From: Bifidobacterium breve
Lineage (GTDB): Bacteria; Actinomycetota; Acidimicrobiia; Acidimicrobiales; Ilumatobacteraceae
Length of the DNA stretch: 6,216 nucleotides
Reading direction: 5' to 3'
NCBI GenBank assembly: GCA_943325435.2
Contig: CALPPK020000079.1
Span: 1 to 6,216, forward strand
Part shown: in pieces, positions 5,171-6,216 of the stretch
Numbering within the stretch: position 1 is the stretch's first letter
How the letters are laid out: every line of letters starts with the position of its first letter
Notes under the pieces: model-generated
Databases searched by the model: none
Told to the model about the DNA's origin: nothing
What the model saw: only the letters and a program-made list of their open reading frames with translations
Made by a program: the position numbers and the translations under genes

Positions 5171-6216
5171 GTCAAACCCAGACCGACTCGCTGTCGGATT
5201 CGCGCGCGTTCTTCGCCGTCTCGATATTGCAACACCACTTGATTCTGTTCTCACGTTCATCAACGCACTGTCATTAGTCGGCATCGAAGACCGCAATTCT
5301 GTGTATTGGGCTGGTCGCACGACTCTGGTGCGCCGACCAGAAGACATCGCACTGTACGACAAAGCATTCAATGTTTTTTGGGAACATCGTGAATCAGTAG
5401 TAGCTGACGATGAAGAACAATTGAAGGTCACTCTTGCGTTGGATACTGAAGATGAAGGCAGTGCAGACGGAAATGCTGACGCGTCAGATGACCCCACCAT
5501 CACGTTGCGATTCTCTGGCGTTGAGACATTGCGTGACAAAGACTTTGCTGAATATTCAAATGATGAGATGAACCAAGCGCAGCAATTCATGCAATCACTG
5601 CGCATGGCTGGCCCTCCTCGCCCATCACTTCGCATGAAGCCAACGCGCTCACGCGGCAAACGCCCAGATATGCGTGCAACAGTTCGAGCTTCACTTGCAG
5701 CCAGCGGCGAGCCGATGCGACGCCATTGGGTAGAAAAGGGCGATAAGCCACGACGCATCGTGTTTCTTCTCGACATCAGCGGCTCAATGGAGCCGTACGC
5801 GCGCGCACTTGTTCGGTTCGTTCATGCAGGCGTCGCGGGTCGGCAACGTGTTGAGGCATTTACATTAGGCACTCGGCTTACGCGCATTACGCGAGAGCTT
5901 TCTTCAAAAGATCCTGATCGTGCATTGCGCGCAGCTGGCGAGAACGTACGTGACTGGAGCGGCGGAACGCGGCTCGGTGAAACATTGCGTTTGTTCAACA
6001 ACGAATGGGGCGTTCGCGGCATGGCCCGCGGAGCAATTGTTGTTGTCTTGTCGGATGGTTGGGACCGCGGAGACCCCGTCGTGCTTGCAGAACAGATGGA
6101 ACGCCTTCATCGTGTGTCATTTCGCATTGTGTGGGTGAACCCCCTGAAAGTCACACCGGGTTATGCCCCTCTTGCCAGAGGAATGGCAGCTGCTCTGCCG
6201 TATGTTGATGACTTCG
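5151..6216 (+). CDS. coxE: CoxE-type von Willebrand factor A domain protein, 3' partial
   Basis: The frame from the GTG at 5151 is open through the right edge, giving 355 residues that end GMAAALPYVDDF, a segment close to the end of CoxE proteins; probably a few tens of residues are missing. The N-terminal part (about 10-77) has the CoxE helical pattern ending RPEDIALYDKAFNVFW (62-77). An acidic linker (about 85-115) and a basic stretch (161-202) follow. The VWA domain starts at RRIVFLLDISGSM (201-213). Its metal-ion-dependent adhesion site is complete: DxSGS at 208-212, the Thr of SGGTRLGET (270-278) and the Asp of LSDGWDRGD (300-308). CoxE-type proteins bind the partner MoxR ATPase and help insert or modify metal in molybdo-hydroxylases. 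No signal peptide or membrane span is seen; it is likely cytosolic or membrane-associated. The start, which overlaps the MoxR gene by 20 nt, lacks a strong Shine-Dalgarno; a nearby in-frame TTG (5130) is less likely. Confidence 0.9.
   Translation, partial: MASFTVESNPDRLAVGFARVLRRLDIATPLDSVLTFINALSLVGIEDRNSVYWAGRTTLVRRPEDIALYDKAFNVFWEHRESVVADDEEQLKVTLALDTEDEGSADGNADASDDPTITLRFSGVETLRDKDFAEYSNDEMNQAQQFMQSLRMAGPPRPSLRMKPTRSRGKRPDMRATVRASLAASGEPMRRHWVEKGDKPRRIVFLLDISGSMEPYARALVRFVHAGVAGRQRVEAFTLGTRLTRITRELSSKDPDRALRAAGENVRDWSGGTRLGETLRLFNNEWGVRGMARGAIVVVLSDGWDRGDPVVLAEQMERLHRVSFRIVWVNPLKVTPGYAPLARGMAAALPYVDDF

Noticed and set aside
5015..5776. 253-codon open frame on the minus strand opposite the MoxR/VWA genes
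   Set aside because: Its translation is Ser/Arg-rich with no recognisable domain and lies opposite two genes with complete motifs, so it is an antisense shadow of their codon use.

Overview
The window is a gene-dense stretch of bacterial chromosome with six intact or nearly intact protein genes plus a seventh cut by the right edge. Protein style (an Aur1-like PAP2 protein with a PAAPPWM segment, a cox-type molybdo-hydroxylase with MoxR/VWA partners, a DadA-like oxidase with a PYWYED start), GTG starts, base composition near half GC by eye, very short gaps and possible leaderless starts fit an aerobic, streamlined member of the Actinomycetota, perhaps a planktonic Acidimicrobiia-type lineage. 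That placement is an inference; no rRNA or other phylogenetic marker is present.

Layout. Left (1-800, +): the FAD subunit (CoxM type) of a molybdenum hydroxylase of the CO dehydrogenase / xanthine dehydrogenase family, lacking only its first few codons. Next (809-1729, +): a multi-membrane-span PAP2-superfamily protein 8 nt downstream. It overlaps by 20 bp, tail to tail, a two-gene minus-strand unit: an SDR-fold protein (2759 down to 2013) followed by a small Dabb-domain protein (2003 down to 1710). A 56-bp divergent control region (2760-2815) separates that unit from a DadA-like FAD-dependent amine/amino-acid oxidoreductase (2816-4222, +). On the right, a MoxR-type AAA+ ATPase of the CoxD kind (4247-5170, +) overlaps by 20 nt a CoxE-type von Willebrand A protein (5151 to the edge, +).

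How it fits together. CoxM at the left and CoxD/CoxE at the right are parts expected of one system: a molybdo-flavo-iron-sulfur hydroxylase and the AAA+/VWA pair that matures its active site. Here 3.4 kb of apparently unrelated genes separates them. CoxM being followed by a non-cox gene suggests an S-L-M subunit order, as in form II ('putative') CO dehydrogenases, so CO oxidation should not be assumed. The SDR protein belongs to a divergent type with no Tyr-x3-Lys catalytic pair, and its pairing with a Dabb protein is the least explained part of the window.

No tRNA, rRNA, CRISPR array, insertion sequence or convincing rho-independent terminator was seen, and no stretch over 60 bases lacks a gene. 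I found no clear previously undescribed system. The best leads are the atypical SDR plus Dabb pair, a -10-like motif placed for leaderless initiation at three starts, and an imperfect palindrome in the divergent promoter region.
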